A stretch of 64,000 bases of DNA from Agrocybe praecox. Lineage: Eukaryota; Basidiomycota; Agaricomycetes; Agaricales; Agrocybaceae. Each line of letters starts with the position of its first letter. Positions within the stretch are counted from its first letter, which is position 1. The translations under genes were made by a program, and so were the position numbers. The DNA lies in the NCBI GenBank assembly GCA_964017145.1, contig OZ024852.1, positions 2,605,945 to 2,669,944 of the forward strand, read 5' to 3'. Positions 24,151 to 36,034 of this stretch are shown piece after piece. A model generated the notes under the pieces. The model saw only the letters and a list, made by a program, of their open reading frames with translations, did no database searches and had not been told where the DNA came from.

Positions 24151-26747
24151 ATGTTGTGGTCCTCGAAATTCGTACTTCTCCTAGGACTCTGCGCTTCCAG
24201 CTTCTCCCCGAGGCGAGTCTCTGCTCGGCGCTGGGATGAACTCGTCACTAAACATTCTTGGGTCGAGATCCCGAAAAATTGGCAGCGCGTGTCTGCTGCT
24301 CCGAAAGACCATGTTATGGATATGCGGATTGGTCTGAAGCAGCATAGGATGCAGACGCTCATCGAAAACTTGAACGAAATCAGCGATCCTACACATGCAA
24401 GGTTAGATTAGCCCAGCATGAGTGATCTCTGTGCTGAGGCTAAATCATGTACCACTATACGATAGATACACACAACATTTGACCAAAGAGCAAACGGAGG
24501 CGTTCATGGCGCCCCATCCCGACTCTATTGCGGCTGTGGACGACTGGCTCAAATACCACGGGCTCGATCCGTCCTCTGCCCAGCGCTCCGCTGCAGGAGA
24601 CTGGGTAATCGTCCCTGTCTCTGTAGCCCAAGCCGAAAAGATGCTGAACACGAAATACCACGTCTTCCAACACGGTCCTTCAGGAGACCGAGTCATGCGC
24701 ACGTTGGGATATTCCCTCCCTAGCGACTTGGGTCGGCATGTGGATGTTATTTCTCCAACAACCTATTTTGGCACGGCCAAGAGCATGAGCAGTACAAACT
24801 TGAGGAGGGCGGTCAGTGGGACTACTACTACTCAGGAAAATGTTGGCGAGCGTAATGTCAGTGGGGAAAGTTCAAACGACAGTGCGGTCCCATTGTCGTG
24901 TATGACCACTGTCACCCCTGCATGCTTGCGTGCGTTGTACAACACCGCGTCCTACGTCCCTCGTGCTACCAAAGTCAACAAGCTTGCTATCGCTGGCTTT
25001 TTGGACGAATTTGCTAATAGGGCTGATCTCCAGGTCAGTCAATGCATTCTTCTTCCTCTTGTTTATTACACTCCTACGATTGATTTGAATCATTAATTGT
25101 TCTAATTTCTTATTCTTTTTGTTCCTTTTTTTCACGCTAGACTTTCTTCAAGGCGTTTCGCAAAGAAGCCGTCGGATCTAATTTCACCACTGTCTCTATC
25201 AAGGGCGGCGGCGATGATCAAACTAAACCTGGTATCGAAGTAAGTAGCACTATCTTTTCTACTCATCTATCCCATAAGTTCTAGTCCTGTCTTGATTGAT
25301 TGATTTATCTATTTTGTAAAGGCCAACCTCGATATCCAATATGCATCTGGGATGACCTTCCCAACGCCGAATATATATTATAGGTAACTTTCTTCTTGCT
25401 ACTACAACCTCGTTTAGTCTATTAAATAAACTATCTGTAACGTGCAGCACCGCCGATTCTCCTCCGTTCAAACCTGACTCTGCGACTACCACCAATACGA
25501 ACGAACCCTATCTGGAAATGATCAACTTCCTCTTGGCTCAAAAGACGATTCCGCAGACGTTGACGACGTCGTATGGAGACGACGAACAGACTGTTCCATT
25601 TGATTATGCGAAGAGAGTGTGCGATCAGCTTGCTGTCCTTGGAACGCGCGGGACGACGGTGTTCCATTCGAGTGGAGATTTTGGGTATGCATCGGGTTCT
25701 TCGTTCGGCCTTTCATTATCCGTTGTCGCGTTCTAATCGCGATACTTGCTTTATATAGTGTCGGTCAAGGTGATTGCAAAACGAACGACGGGACCAACAG
25801 GACTCTATTCCAGCCTGTTTTTCCTGCATCGTAAGTTGTCTCAATAACTTTTTTATACTTCTCTCCTTCTCTCTTCTCAGTATATTGCTTCTTCCATGAA
25901 TCACGATCCAGTCCCGAAGTTTCTTACTTTGAAGTTTGAACTAGTGATCAATCATCATTACAATCCACAGATGTCCCTACGTGACAGCAGTCGGTGCTAC
26001 GACGCAGATCAACCCCGAAATTCCGGCTGACTTCTCTGGAGGTGGGTTCTCCAGGTACTTCGCCATGCCTGTGTACCAGAAAACGGCCGTGAAGGGGTAC
26101 CTGGCCGCTCTTGGAACTACTAATAGTGGGCTTTTCAAGTGAGTTTTTTTTTTTTGTATGTGTGGTTTATTATAAATCTTAAACAATTCTGTAGTCGTGC
26201 TGGTCGTGGATATCCTGATATATCTGCCCAAGGCAAGAATTTCCAAGTCATCATAAACGGGACGACTTTTTCTGTCGATGGAACAAGCGCAAGCTCTCCC
26301 GTACGTCGCCCCTTTATTGAGCTCATTTATGTTTTTTTCTTATGGGCAACTCTTGATCTGACTCAAATTTGTCGTGCTCTGCAGACAGTCGCAGGGATAT
26401 TTTCTCTCTTGAATGACCATCGCCTCTCTGAAAGAAAATCCTCCCTTGGATTTATTAACCCTCTCATCTACAGGTCTGCCTCTGCGTTCAACGATGTCGT
26501 TACTGGCTTTAACCCAGCGTGTAGCACCATCGGTGAGCATTTTGATTGCTCGACCGCATGGCGATAATTTTTCTCTTCCTGACGATTTCTTCTTTGACAC
26601 TTCAACAGGATTTACGGCCCGTCCAGGATGGGATCCAGTCCGTTTACCTATTTCTTCTCGTTCTCGTTGTAATGATACTGATGATACTATGTATAGGTGA
26701 CTGGCCTCGGCACCCCCAACTTTACTGCTCTCCAAAGTCATGTTTGA
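24151..26747 (+). CDS. Sedolisin (S53) serine-carboxyl protease, tripeptidyl-peptidase-like, copy 2
   Basis: The start at 24151 gives MLWSSKFVLLLGLCASS, a signal peptide matching that of copy 1. The propeptide follows (SWVEIPKNW, MRIGLKQHR, YTQHLTKEQ, SPTTYFGT), then a linker rich in Thr/Ser. The peptidase has EANLDIQY (Glu, Asp), HSSGDFGVG, SGGGFSRYF and GTSASSP (Ser), ending WDPVTGLGTPNFTALQSHV (stop 26745-26747). About ten short introns lie at positions matching copy 1, so the two are paralogues by duplication. Secretion to an acidic exterior is expected. The linker between propeptide and peptidase is more variable than the rest. Exon borders near 26.3 and 26.6 kb were placed by frame only. 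Confidence 0.93.
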
Positions 26748-27460
26748 GAGGAATACATACCTATTGTGTGTCCTTTGTGAAAATTTGTCTTGGAATATAA
26801 ACTGTTTAGGGTGCGCTAGTGCCCATCAAATACCATCAGTGTTTGAATCCAGATGCGCTCATCTCCATTTATACCGCAGTTTTTTGATGTTTTGCACTTT
26901 GGCTTCGCATTTCTCGCTCGCATTTTTTTTGCGCATGTCTTCCTGGTAATGTCCTGCTATATGACGTTTCCGCTCGACATCATCTACACGATGTGTAATA
27001 TGCTTTCCTGCATCAGGTTGGGCGGTGGGCAAGGGTTTCTACTATACACTTGAGTGGACATAAGCAAAGCCCGCCCATTCGGAGCCACCAAAGCTCTATC
27101 ACTCATCTTGTATTTTCTGTTCCCTACATGACTTTTCTCTGAGTCTACCACTCTGTCAAGCCTCCCAGTAATTACAAGTAAAAAAATCCGTATCAAAGCC
27201 GCGTACACGGCATTTCTCGGCTACTCGGCATTGCGACTATGTCCAGTGACACGTGACATGTTGATAAGTCACGCAATTCGAACCTAAACTCGATAAGGTA
27301 GCTTGTATCCAAATCTCTAACAACGACGCTACTAATGAACAGCAATGTTACTAGCTCGAGTGTCTAAAAATGCTCTATAACCCGCTCAAGGCACTAGCGC
27401 ATCGTTTCCTCGAGCGCTGACTGGATCAGAACTTGATTTTCTCCTCAATAAACTTTGGCC
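26748..27460. other. Intergenic between convergent genes
   Basis: About 710 bp between the stop codons of sedolisin 2 and the decarboxylase, presumably two 3' UTRs plus spacer. No gene or repeat recognised. Confidence 0.4.
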
Positions 27461-28768
27461 TTAAGTATGTACTACAGTGGCGATCTTCGAGCCTAGAGCG
27501 ATGTTTCGTATATCATCAGGATATGGCGGCAAGCAAGCCTTCTCCCATGAGAGCTCCACCGCTTGCTCGAAGATCAAGCAGACTGTCGAACCCCCGAAAT
27601 GAAACATCCCGATTTCTTGTCCCTTCTGGACATGTTGGCCAGGACGCACCGTAATTTCGCACGAAGACACCTCGGCCATACCCACTGGCAACACGCAAAC
27701 CATGCCGATGTCGTCGTTGTCTGCTTGGATGAAAATAGCAGCTCGCGCGGCGACGGCAGTTAGGTACGCTTGACTTCTTGTGCAAGCGGAGGGGTCTGGG
27801 TCGCCGCTTTCAAAACAATTGGATGCAGTTTGACTGTAGTACGTCCCGGGAATGCTGTACGCCTTCACGACCCTTCCGGCTACTGGACTGTGCCATCTAT
27901 GATAGGTGAGAGCACTGAGGTAGGCTTGGAAGATAGTGCCTCCTACAAAGCGAGAGACGAGTTCATCTCGCGCTAGCATGTCTTCCAAGGAATATGGCTG
28001 CGCTTTGATCCAAAACTTGTCGCGCTCCGACACGTTTTGCGCGAAACAATATGGTGCGGACTCGCATGGAGCGACGATGACAGCAGGGTCACTGGGATCC
28101 GATATAGGCCGAGCACCTTCTTTGAAGATTCTAGTGAAGAAGTTGTCCCAAGACGTAAAACCCCAGAAGGGCTTGCTCGGGTCACAAACGTAGACGTCTT
28201 GGAAGCTAAGTCCTTCGACCGCTTGAAGGTTGGCATTCTGTGTTAACTCTTGCAGAGCTTTGGAGCTCAGCCATCCTTTGGGTCCATCGCCGAGAACGCT
28301 CGTCGAAGCTGGCGACGACATAACCTGGCTCCACGCAGTGAGCATCTTCCTAAACATCCTGTTCACTCTTTCGTCTAGGAATGCTGCTCTCCCACTGGAG
28401 GTAGCCATGGGCCAGTTGAGCATGGCATTGATAGGAAAGCCAATAAATCCTCTAGCGTGCATATCATCGTCCCATACCGGTGCTTGACGAATAATACAGT
28501 CGAACTTGGCTAACATCTCGTGGTAATTTCGTATTTGGGGTTGACCGCTAAGGTCCTTGTCGTAGAGCGGCTGGTTGGGGATCTCGTCGAACATGCCATT
28601 GAATAGCATGAAGAGTGTAGTGTCATTCTCGATAAGATCCTGAAATTCTTGAATAACGGGATGGAATGCTGTTGGTTTGACTTCTGGACCGCTGAAGATA
28701 ACCTGCAATATGCTCTCGAGGACACTCTTGACCATGCTGCTAAAAGTGTTGAGGTTGTAGGGAGCCAC
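27461..28768 (-). CDS. Phosphatidylserine decarboxylase-family protein, PsiD-like
   Basis: A single uninterrupted frame of 435 residues, unusual in this intron-rich window. The N-terminal half matches the PSDC domain that precedes the catalytic part in fungal PsiD-type decarboxylases (IQEFQDLIEND, NYHEMLAKFDCIIRQAPV, WDNFFTR). The C-terminal half has YHRWHSPVAG, IFIQADN, VGMAEVSSCEI and HFGGSTV. In this family the chain self-cleaves before the Ser of the GGS/GS motif to make a pyruvoyl cofactor. PsiD itself is about the same length and decarboxylates tryptophan. Other members act on other amino acids or phospholipids, and the substrate cannot be read from sequence. No kinase, methyltransferase or P450 neighbours suggest a psilocybin cluster. 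Confidence 0.88.
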   Translation of the reverse strand: MAPYNLNTFSSMVKSVLESILQVIFSGPEVKPTAFHPVIQEFQDLIENDTTLFMLFNGMFDEIPNQPLYDKDLSGQPQIRNYHEMLAKFDCIIRQAPVWDDDMHARGFIGFPINAMLNWPMATSSGRAAFLDERVNRMFRKMLTAWSQVMSSPASTSVLGDGPKGWLSSKALQELTQNANLQAVEGLSFQDVYVCDPSKPFWGFTSWDNFFTRIFKEGARPISDPSDPAVIVAPCESAPYCFAQNVSERDKFWIKAQPYSLEDMLARDELVSRFVGGTIFQAYLSALTYHRWHSPVAGRVVKAYSIPGTYYSQTASNCFESGDPDPSACTRSQAYLTAVAARAAIFIQADNDDIGMVCVLPVGMAEVSSCEITVRPGQHVQKGQEIGMFHFGGSTVCLIFEQAVELSWEKACLPPYPDDIRNIALGSKIATVVHT

Positions 28769-29330
28769 AACTTCCCAAACCTCGAGGCATCGGGTCTACT
28801 GTAAATTATAAACGTGGATTTTCCATGTGCTAATTTTAGAACCATACGTTTCTTTCTTCTGTTCCCTTCGTATATAAATCAAGCATCATCATAAGTTGTA
28901 CGGCCGTTGTAATAATTGCAATTTTTTGTCCCGGCGGTCAGTAAATTACAGTGAGTCAATATCCCCATATCGTTCGAATGATACCTGCATTGAAAGTTGA
29001 TATTAACTCGACTGAGTAGTATCTTCGGAAAACCTCATGGTAACCTACATCAATAGATTTCAACAAACAGATAATAATACACTATAAAATACAAGGGTGT
29101 CCTGCTGAGTCGAGTCGATAACATTACACTGGAGTACCAACAGTTGATCAGTCGTTGCGAGCCGTTACTATGAATTATTATTTATCGTGATGTGGTATCG
29201 AGGGTATAGGCCGCCGCGAGTCAATCACGGTAGCTAGATAGTAGAAAGATGTCGAGTGCTGGCCAATTGAATGAGCTAGTTCCAAGGCTCCGTGAAAGTG
29301 AGAGTGTGTGTAGTCATGATAATCAACCAT
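28769..29330. other. Intergenic, decarboxylase promoter and DUF6593 3' region
   Basis: About 560 bp between two minus-strand genes. AT-rich, no recognised feature. Confidence 0.4.
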
Positions 29331-30666
29331 CAGTTGAAAAGAGGTTTGAGCGCAGTTTCCCTGTCTGGCGTAAGTCTTTTCCGTTCGATGATCATCAAGG
29401 ACGTTAAGATGTGGTCGAAAAATTCCTGCCCTGCTGGGCTGACTTCGAGGATGGCAAGTTCTGAGGTCGAGTCGAGCCCATTAGGACTCGTAAAATATGC
29501 GAGGATGGGTCCATCGAGGTAGGTCGTTGAGTAGCACTGGATATATTCAAGTTAGTAAGTCGCTTATCGCCTTCGTAACGCTCGAAATGTGTGCTCGAAT
29601 TATTAACTTACCGTGCATGGTCGTTTGTCATAATCCCACTTGAGGCAATACTTGAGGCCGACATTAAGAGGATTCCAAAACCATGAGCCCTACATATAAA
29701 AGACGTTAAACCAAATTTCATTATCAAAGTCACCCCTTTTTGTACACCACAACAAACCTTATTGCGACTTCCAGATTTACTAAGGACAGACGAGATAGGT
29801 CCTGAATGACCGTGGATTTTGAGAGTATTCGGAGAAGCTATTATTCCCATTCTGCTCGTGTCAATCAAAACAAGATAGCGGTAAGCAAAGAAACCATGAG
29901 AGACAAGAATGAACGTACTCGAACTCGGCCACTAATTGAAGACCTCGGTGGATTTGGGTAACGTGCGATAAAGGCATGAAAAAATTCATGTTTACCGTCA
30001 TTTTGTACTGAGCGTCGCTTCCGTTGAGAAGCGCTGGAGAAGTTATAAGGGACATCGTGTTGAAGCCCGTCTGCATGAATGTGTAAGTCATGTTCTGAGA
30101 GTGCGGCTCACTGAGTGCCCTAGTGACGAGAAAAAAACAATAGTAAATGACACAACTCCGATAAACATATCCATAAGACACTCACACACCAGGAGCAAAC
30201 GACTTTTTCTTCCTTAACAGAAATGGCCGAGGCACACTCCACTCTTCAGAGTTGACATCGTCCCGGAAAAGTGGCTGAGACCGAAGTGTCGCCATTGATT
30301 GCGATGGGGTCACTGAGCGTGTCGACGGAGCAGTATTGAGGCGAATAGGAAAGCGAAATAGTGATCTTGTTGGTGCAGCTGCGACAGGAGACTCCAGTCT
30401 TCTAGATGCATCCACAAACGAGGAGAGAGAAAGGCTGCTGGCTGCAGGGCTGGCATAGAATAATGATTCTGTGCTTGAGGGTTCCAACACTGACTGAGGG
30501 CTTGAGGCAAATTGAGAACTGGGTGAATTCGAGCGCTCAGAATCTTCAGCGATGGTTCGATACCTGTAATGTCGAGACAGTGATGCATGATCAACGCCGG
30601 AAGACAAAGTCGGGAAATTAGAAAAACTCACGATGGTGGCCGGGCTTGCCAGGAATCATCGTCCAT
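29331..30666 (-). CDS. DUF6593 family protein with PPSY motif, copy 2
   Basis: The start ATG at 30666 opens MDDDSWQARPPS|Y. Exon 1 is 30666-30632 and its intron splits the Ser codon. A long Ser-rich exon follows (to FAPGV), then NMTYTFMQTGFNTMSL, FFMPLSHVTQIHRG, MGIIASPNTLKIHG, GSWFWNPLNVGLKYCLKW and CYSTTYLDGPILAYFT. The last part is LEVSPAGQEFFDHILTSLMIIERKRL, with stop at 29333-29331. This is a good fit to DUF6593, a presumed tubby-like fold. RPPSY is a PPxY-type WW-binding motif, present at the same place and split by the same phase-2 intron in the gene at 11850. Function unknown; cytosolic or membrane-associated location is a guess. Confidence 0.78.
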
Positions 30667-31073
30667 TTCTACACTTTTGTAGAAGGTGGGTAGTTGTCTG
30701 GGAACGTGAAATGAAAACCAGGCCGCTTTATATAAGTATGAGGGCGAGAAGATCTTTTCGTGATGGAACAGAAAATGATCAACGCGTGTAAATTTGTGTC
30801 CGGAATGAGGACATGAAATCTGCTCTAACGGTCACGGTGGTTGATAATGACATGGTCATGATTCCGTCCAATTTTTATTTGGATATCACGTCAATCGATG
30901 GTGATCCCACATACCAAATGCTCAGCCGTCAGATATCAATTCAGTGCTCATCATGGAATCCTGATAGTTACAATTGGTCTCATATTGTATCTCCACGGCA
31001 GGCATCAGCATGAGCCAGTGCCTCATAGAAGAGAGTCGGTGTATGCATTCATATTTATATCGGTCCTTCCGCT
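30667..31073. other. Upstream region of DUF6593 copy 2
   Basis: About 400 bp containing the expected promoter. No other feature seen. Confidence 0.35.
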
Positions 31074-31898
31074 GGTTGCGCTTGTACGGTCCTGCCCTTG
31101 CAACGCCTGAGTCTTGCAAATCAAAATCATGCTGTATTTTAACAAGGCAATCTACATCATTCACGAGCATATTAGTAGTGTTCAATAAGATAATATGCTT
31201 ACGAGCGTTGGTGGTCGTAGTTCAGTTTTTCAAATATACTGCGATCAATAAATGCGCATTTGTTGTTCAACTCTGAAAAGATCTATGTGTATCGCTTCAG
31301 TTTCGCCTCAGTTTCCGCAGCGATTTAGAGACAACTAGAAAGATGGATGTCAGGGCCCAAGCGTTATTAACACAAAGATTACTGTCAAACCAAGGGTGTC
31401 GTTTTCGATTCAGTAGCCCATAGTGTACTCGTTGACGGATCCAGCACGATTGGAAAGGTGGACTTCCGACTATCTGTTGGAAACCTGTGCAACTTGAAGT
31501 TGTGTCAGTGCCGATAAAGCCGGAACGATAGTAGGGTGTGTACCTTCGGGAAGTTGCGTGGTATTACTGCCTTTTGGCGGTCATATCTCAGTTTCGCCCC
31601 ACTTTTCCGAAGGTTTGAGATACAGGAGCTGCGAGAAGTTAGAACAAGCAACCGATATCCGAGTATTTGCACAATACATATGTGCAGGTTTTCATGCTGA
31701 TCTTCCCGAGCTAAAGGTGATCCGGGGCCTAGAAAGTCAAGTTCTCCATGAACAGTGTGTGCTACGAATCACGAAGGCAGTGTTGATGCTGGATGCTGAG
31801 ATTGTGTTCATCAGCTTCTGGAAGAAGGTTCAATTAGTACGTAGCATGGTTCATGGAGTGCTGGGCGAGACCTTCCAAGTTCCACTTCCTTAACAAGG
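31074..31898 (+). repeat. Repeat R, left copy
   Basis: This stretch recurs in reverse orientation at 36035-36980. Shared landmarks include TTGCGCTTGTACGGTCCTG, TCATTCACGAGCATATTAGT, GTTGGTGGTCGTAGTTCAG, GGGCCCAAGC versus GCTTGGGCCC, GGCGGTCATATCTCAGTTTC and TGCTGGGCGAGACCTTCC. Both copies keep fragments of the same reading frames (for example FGGHISVSPHFS and TRQSTSFTSILVVFN), but neither keeps a full gene. I found no terminal inverted repeat. It may be a decayed element or a duplicated gene fragment. Confidence 0.75.
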
Positions 31899-32580
31899 GC
31901 AGATAGGAACCAGATTGAAAGGACGATATCATCCACCAAGTGCTAGTTTTTTTTTGTTTGCCTAAGAACATACATGACAACGCCATTGATTCTGGGTATC
32001 AGGATAGAAAATGCAGTTCAACGTTCAGCGTTCATGGGACATTTAACTGTCCAGTCACGCGACAGACTGTGCCGTAATTACAAGGGCCTGTGACGGTCAG
32101 TAGTCACAGATGCCGTTTCTGCCGAATGAGCTATTGGCGCCCACCTGCTTTTATTACAAAAGGATCTAGGTATTCACCAATATTTTTGGTACTGCTTTTA
32201 TCTCATCCGGTAATCTTCACGATAGATCTAAACACTTCATATATGCTGATACCCACCAATGCCTGCACGCCAACAGCATAGCTACCCTTTAATATCTTTA
32301 TGCATATTGGTATGAGTTCGCTCTTTTGAAATTGGAAGATAAAAGCACATGAGCTTTGGCAGAAGACCTTGACTCACATTTTACTCCATAATATAAGACG
32401 ATAGTACGTAGAATTCTAGCAGACAGTTAACGCTGAATAATTCGAACGTGACGGCTTGTGACCGGAGAATTATGAGTTACCGGTTATTTTAACCGGAGTC
32501 TAAATCACACGGTCATGCCGCTCAGTCAATATCAACGGGCCCAATCGTCACGAAATACGATTATTCTAGTCAAAGCTGCC
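31899..32580. other. Intergenic, nothing recognised
   Basis: About 680 bp of AT-rich sequence between repeat R and the 3' flank of PEBP copy 1. No gene seen. Confidence 0.35.
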
Positions 32581-32661
32581 GATCCCAGGCTCGAAAGTAA
32601 TAAACCCAGCTGGGCTCGAATGATAGATTGACAATAATGTTGATTTAAAAAACCCACAAAA

Positions 32662-33502
32662 TCAAGCGCTAGCAGGCGGGTCTGGACCAACCAACATGAA
32701 CGTGCCTCCGATGGGTTGCCCAAGGCCAACTGCTCTTGCAAACTGGCTAATGTTGAACAAAGCAACAGACGTCGAAGCGTTAACCAAAGTCTGAGTGTTG
32801 AACGCTCTCGATTGTTCGAAGAGCAAGAAGACGTATCTTTTTATAAAGAAAAATTGTAAATAAAATTGCCCGTTTTCAGTACATGGCAGTACTAACCGGT
32901 GAGGATCCGAACCAGCAGGGGGTGTCGGCTGACGGAAAGGGCTCACAGCGGCGGTGGTATTAGTAAGAAGGACGGGATCTCTTAGTTCGTGCACGAAGTT
33001 TCCGCCAAGGAAGTGCCGAATTTGTGCGGAAGTTCGCGTCTGTGGAGTGGGTGCGTCAAGGTCTACCGCTGCTACCACGAATGGCCCATTTCCGACATGT
33101 CCGACGACACTGAATGTAGGGGGTCCAGCAGTAGCTAAAAGATAATCAGTCAGTCAATTAACTGTTGAGATAAATTGGCATCAATAGAACAATTTCCTGA
33201 TGCTCACCGTTCCTTGGAAGATGAATTCCTGCGTGAAGTGTAATAGGGCGGCCGGTGGGTTGGGCAAATGTGACTTCCAATAAGGCCTTGGGGTTAAATG
33301 ACAAACTCAAATTTCCAGGAATCTGGTAACATAAGGATGTCAGCCATACAGGTACTTTGCAATATTTGCACGAAGGAGAAAGTATCGAGGAAAGACTCAC
33401 CAGAGCCTCGTCAAATACTCTCTTGACGGTCTCGAGGCTAACATCTTGAGCAGCAGCAAGCGCCGCAAGCGCAACGATAGAGCAACCAGAAAAGAAACGC
33501 AT
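32662..33502 (-). CDS. Secreted phosphatidylethanolamine-binding-like protein, copy 1
   Basis: The start at 33502 gives a signal peptide (MRFFSGCSIVALAALAAAQ). The exons join at EAL|IPGNLSLSFNPKA, then PTFSVVGHVGNGPFVVAAVDLDAPTPQ, QIRHFLGGNFV, and DPHR|YVFLLFEQSRAF, ending LGQPIGGTFMLVGPDPPASA (stop 32664-32662). The D-x-D-A-P motif and HRYVFLLFEQ form the conserved anion pocket of PEBP proteins, which bind phospholipids or act as peptidase or kinase inhibitors. The copy at 37405 is a close inverted duplicate. Its flanks are duplicated too, about 32580-34000 against 37010-38320. The specific role is unknown; the signal peptide points to the secretory route. Confidence 0.85.
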
Positions 33503-34334
33503 GGTCGGAAGTGGCGAAGAGTTCTTTGAAAAGTGGGGCCCTAAGACCCTTTTATATGGCTGTTCAAAACCGAGCTAAGCAAGTAGTAAGCAATAATTAG
33601 AAAGAAACACCAGAAGAACCATTAGCCAGCTGCGCAAATCCCCTGAAGTGAACCAGATGCATGTGGATAGCGAATTTGTAAAGGAGGGAAAAGATCCATT
33701 CACCTCACGAACTTCCAGGGGCGTGAGTGAATCCGACCGGTATTTGGCAGAGATTAAAGCATCCTGTGCGAAAAATGAGCAGTCGGGAACGAATGGCGGA
33801 CCGGGCAAAAACGGTTGGAAGGCGGCAGATAATTTTTTATCCCAGCGGGTAAATAATGAACGTGACCCCATTTTCAAGGTGGGCACTTGTGAGCCACAAC
33901 GAATTAAAGCCTAACAGTGGCAATGACGGACACGTCGCGTAATACCTCTAAATTACTATCACGTGAACGGAATAAATGAAAGCATCAATGACGCGATGCC
34001 GTCGAACTAGAAATGGACGTTCTCGGACATTTGGAGAGCGCCTAGGAGGACGCGAAAAAGTAAGTAGATTGTGATACAGACGACAGTCCCAACAAGGTCA
34101 TGGAATAAAAAGAATAAGAAAATGAGATACAGGATCAAACAAACTGGGTAGTAAATTCCCAATATCCAAATCATCATGTGAAATGGTGGAGATGGAAAGA
34201 AAAGAGAAAACAATGATGAAGAGATACTACGAATTAAAGATGGGGAAGAGGCGAGTGGGTAAAAACGGAAAGCAAGGAAATCCAACCGAGGAATAAAGAG
34301 AGTAGAAAAGACGTGCCAGGTAAATCATCTTTTT
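33503..34334. other. PEBP copy 1 promoter and Sds3-like 3' region
   Basis: About 830 bp. Its left part (to ~34000) is the duplicated upstream flank of PEBP copy 1, recognisable at 37010-37404 in reverse orientation (for example CACGTGATAGTAATTTAGA there). The rest is the 3' flank of the Sds3-like gene. Confidence 0.5.
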
Positions 34335-35653
34335 TTACGAAAGACCAATTCGTGCCCCAGCAGCAGCAGTCGCTCTCCTCCTTTTATTGCCTCTCCGTAT
34401 CTCTCCGAGGTCGTTCTCCAAGTCGTTATCCTTTGTCGAGTTTAGGACCTGCATGCTCTTGCCCAAGACACCCAACGTCTGGCCCTGATGCCCACCTCCG
34501 CCTTTGGGTCGTCGCCTTCCATTGCCACTGGGTGCAACACCGCCAACAGCGCTGAGCGCACTGCCCAGTGCAGGTGCACCACTGGACAAGCCGTGTGGAA
34601 GATGCGAGGAAGTGAGGGGTAGAGGAAATGGCGACGGCAGATCCTCGACGGAGAGCGAGTGCGGATTGAGGAAAGGTCCGGTTGTGATTGGGAGACTTGA
34701 ACCTAGCCCATTCAAGTTCGCGTTCATTATTGGGAAGCTGAGAGCATTCCCAGACACCCCACCAGTGCCGTTTGCCCCATTGTGTGGTGTGGGCGGCGGC
34801 GACGTGCCTAGTTTGTTGCGTAGTTTTCGTGTTATTGGTGGTCGGGAGTGTGAGTCCAATGAGGCATCTAGGAGGAGCTCAATGAGCTAGGCGATAATGG
34901 AAAATGAGATGTGATACTAACCACCAATGATACCTTCACCGTCTTTCTCCTCTCTTGCTCGCCTCCGTCTCTCCTCAATCCCTTCGAGCAACTTTTCTCT
35001 CACTCTTTCTCTACCACGTTTCCATTCATCTTCTACTCGGTCGCGTTCCTCGTCATATGCAACCTGGGCGCACTCCAAGGAGTACCGTTCTTCGACCTCA
35101 AGCTGAGCTAACAGAGACGATCGTTCCAGAGAGAGTGGATACAGCCGCAGTACGTAGATGGGAGACAGTTCAGGGCGCGTAGATAGGATATGAGAGGTAT
35201 TGTGCAGCGCAGCGATGTTCTCAGCAAAATGCCGTGCGCTTGGATAGAGTAAGAAAAACCGGATGTGTTGAAGCAAAACCCGCACGTACTCATCTCGACG
35301 ATCGTTCGTTTCTTTCCCTACTTTTAGATCTTTCCTCTTTTTCTTGCTTCCCTCTTCTGTAAAAGAGAAAACGGGGTTTAGCTCGTCAATGCACACATTG
35401 AAAGAACAAGAAAGTGGTGCTCGGTGTGAAAAAGAAAACAGCTCGCTCGCTATATGCGCCACGCCCACTCACCATGTCTGGAACTCGGTCCTGCTGTCGC
35501 CGACGCAGGATATTGGTGTCCTTGAAGATGTTGCTGATGGGATGATGCTCCAGACATTCCCGGGCCTATGGAGGATGTAGTGGTGATTCCTGATTGTGTA
35601 TGCGTCGGTGTCGATCCGTGTGGTACTGAGAATATACCTGGCTGTGGGGGCAT
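34335..35653 (-). CDS. Sds3-like subunit of histone deacetylase complex (Rpd3L/Sin3)
   Basis: Sds3/BRMS1 proteins bridge Sin3 and the Rpd3 deacetylase. The core reads VLRLYPLSLERSSLLAQ, then LEVEERYSLECAQVAYDEE, then RVREKLLEGIEERRRRAREE, a charged coiled coil characteristic of the family. After an intron whose removal joins GEGII|DASLDSHSRPPITRK, the tail continues TRKLRNKLGTSPPPTP, LNPHSLSVEDLPSPFPLPL and ends with basic RGNKRRRA (stop 34337-34335). The N-terminal exon (MPPQPGIFSVPHG, from 35653) is His/Ser/Gln-rich and its start is tentative, since the frame stays open upstream. Introns near 35.46 and 35.25 kb are placed by frame. It lies between the two PEBP duplicates. Confidence 0.82.
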
Positions 35654-36034
35654 TGATCTAGCTTCTGTATTGCTTCGCCGTCGTTGGAAATGAACGAACA
35701 AGGTTGTCCAATGTCTTTGTTGTGTATAAAACGTGATGCATTGATGTCCAAGTGGACCGTCGACAGCCGCGTGATCCTCGGCATTAAGCACTTCGGCGTC
35801 GGGCTCGGCGACAATGGCGGGGTCAAGCTCGGCAAGGGCATTCACAAGAGATTTACCTTTGATCAAGTACCATCACATCGCCATTGTTGAACGTACTAGC
35901 GACTTGGAACTATGCATTTTTTAATCCTGATACTCAGAATCGATGGCGTTGTCGTGTATGTTCTTGGGCAAAAAACTCGCGGTTTCGTTGCAGATGTGAG
36001 ACGATATTGTCCTTTCAATCTGGTGCCTATCCGC

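Noticed and set aside
27461..30666. Possible psilocybin-like or other tryptamine gene cluster around the PsiD-like gene
   Set aside because: No kinase, methyltransferase, P450 or transporter adjacent; neighbours are a sedolisin and a DUF6593 gene.
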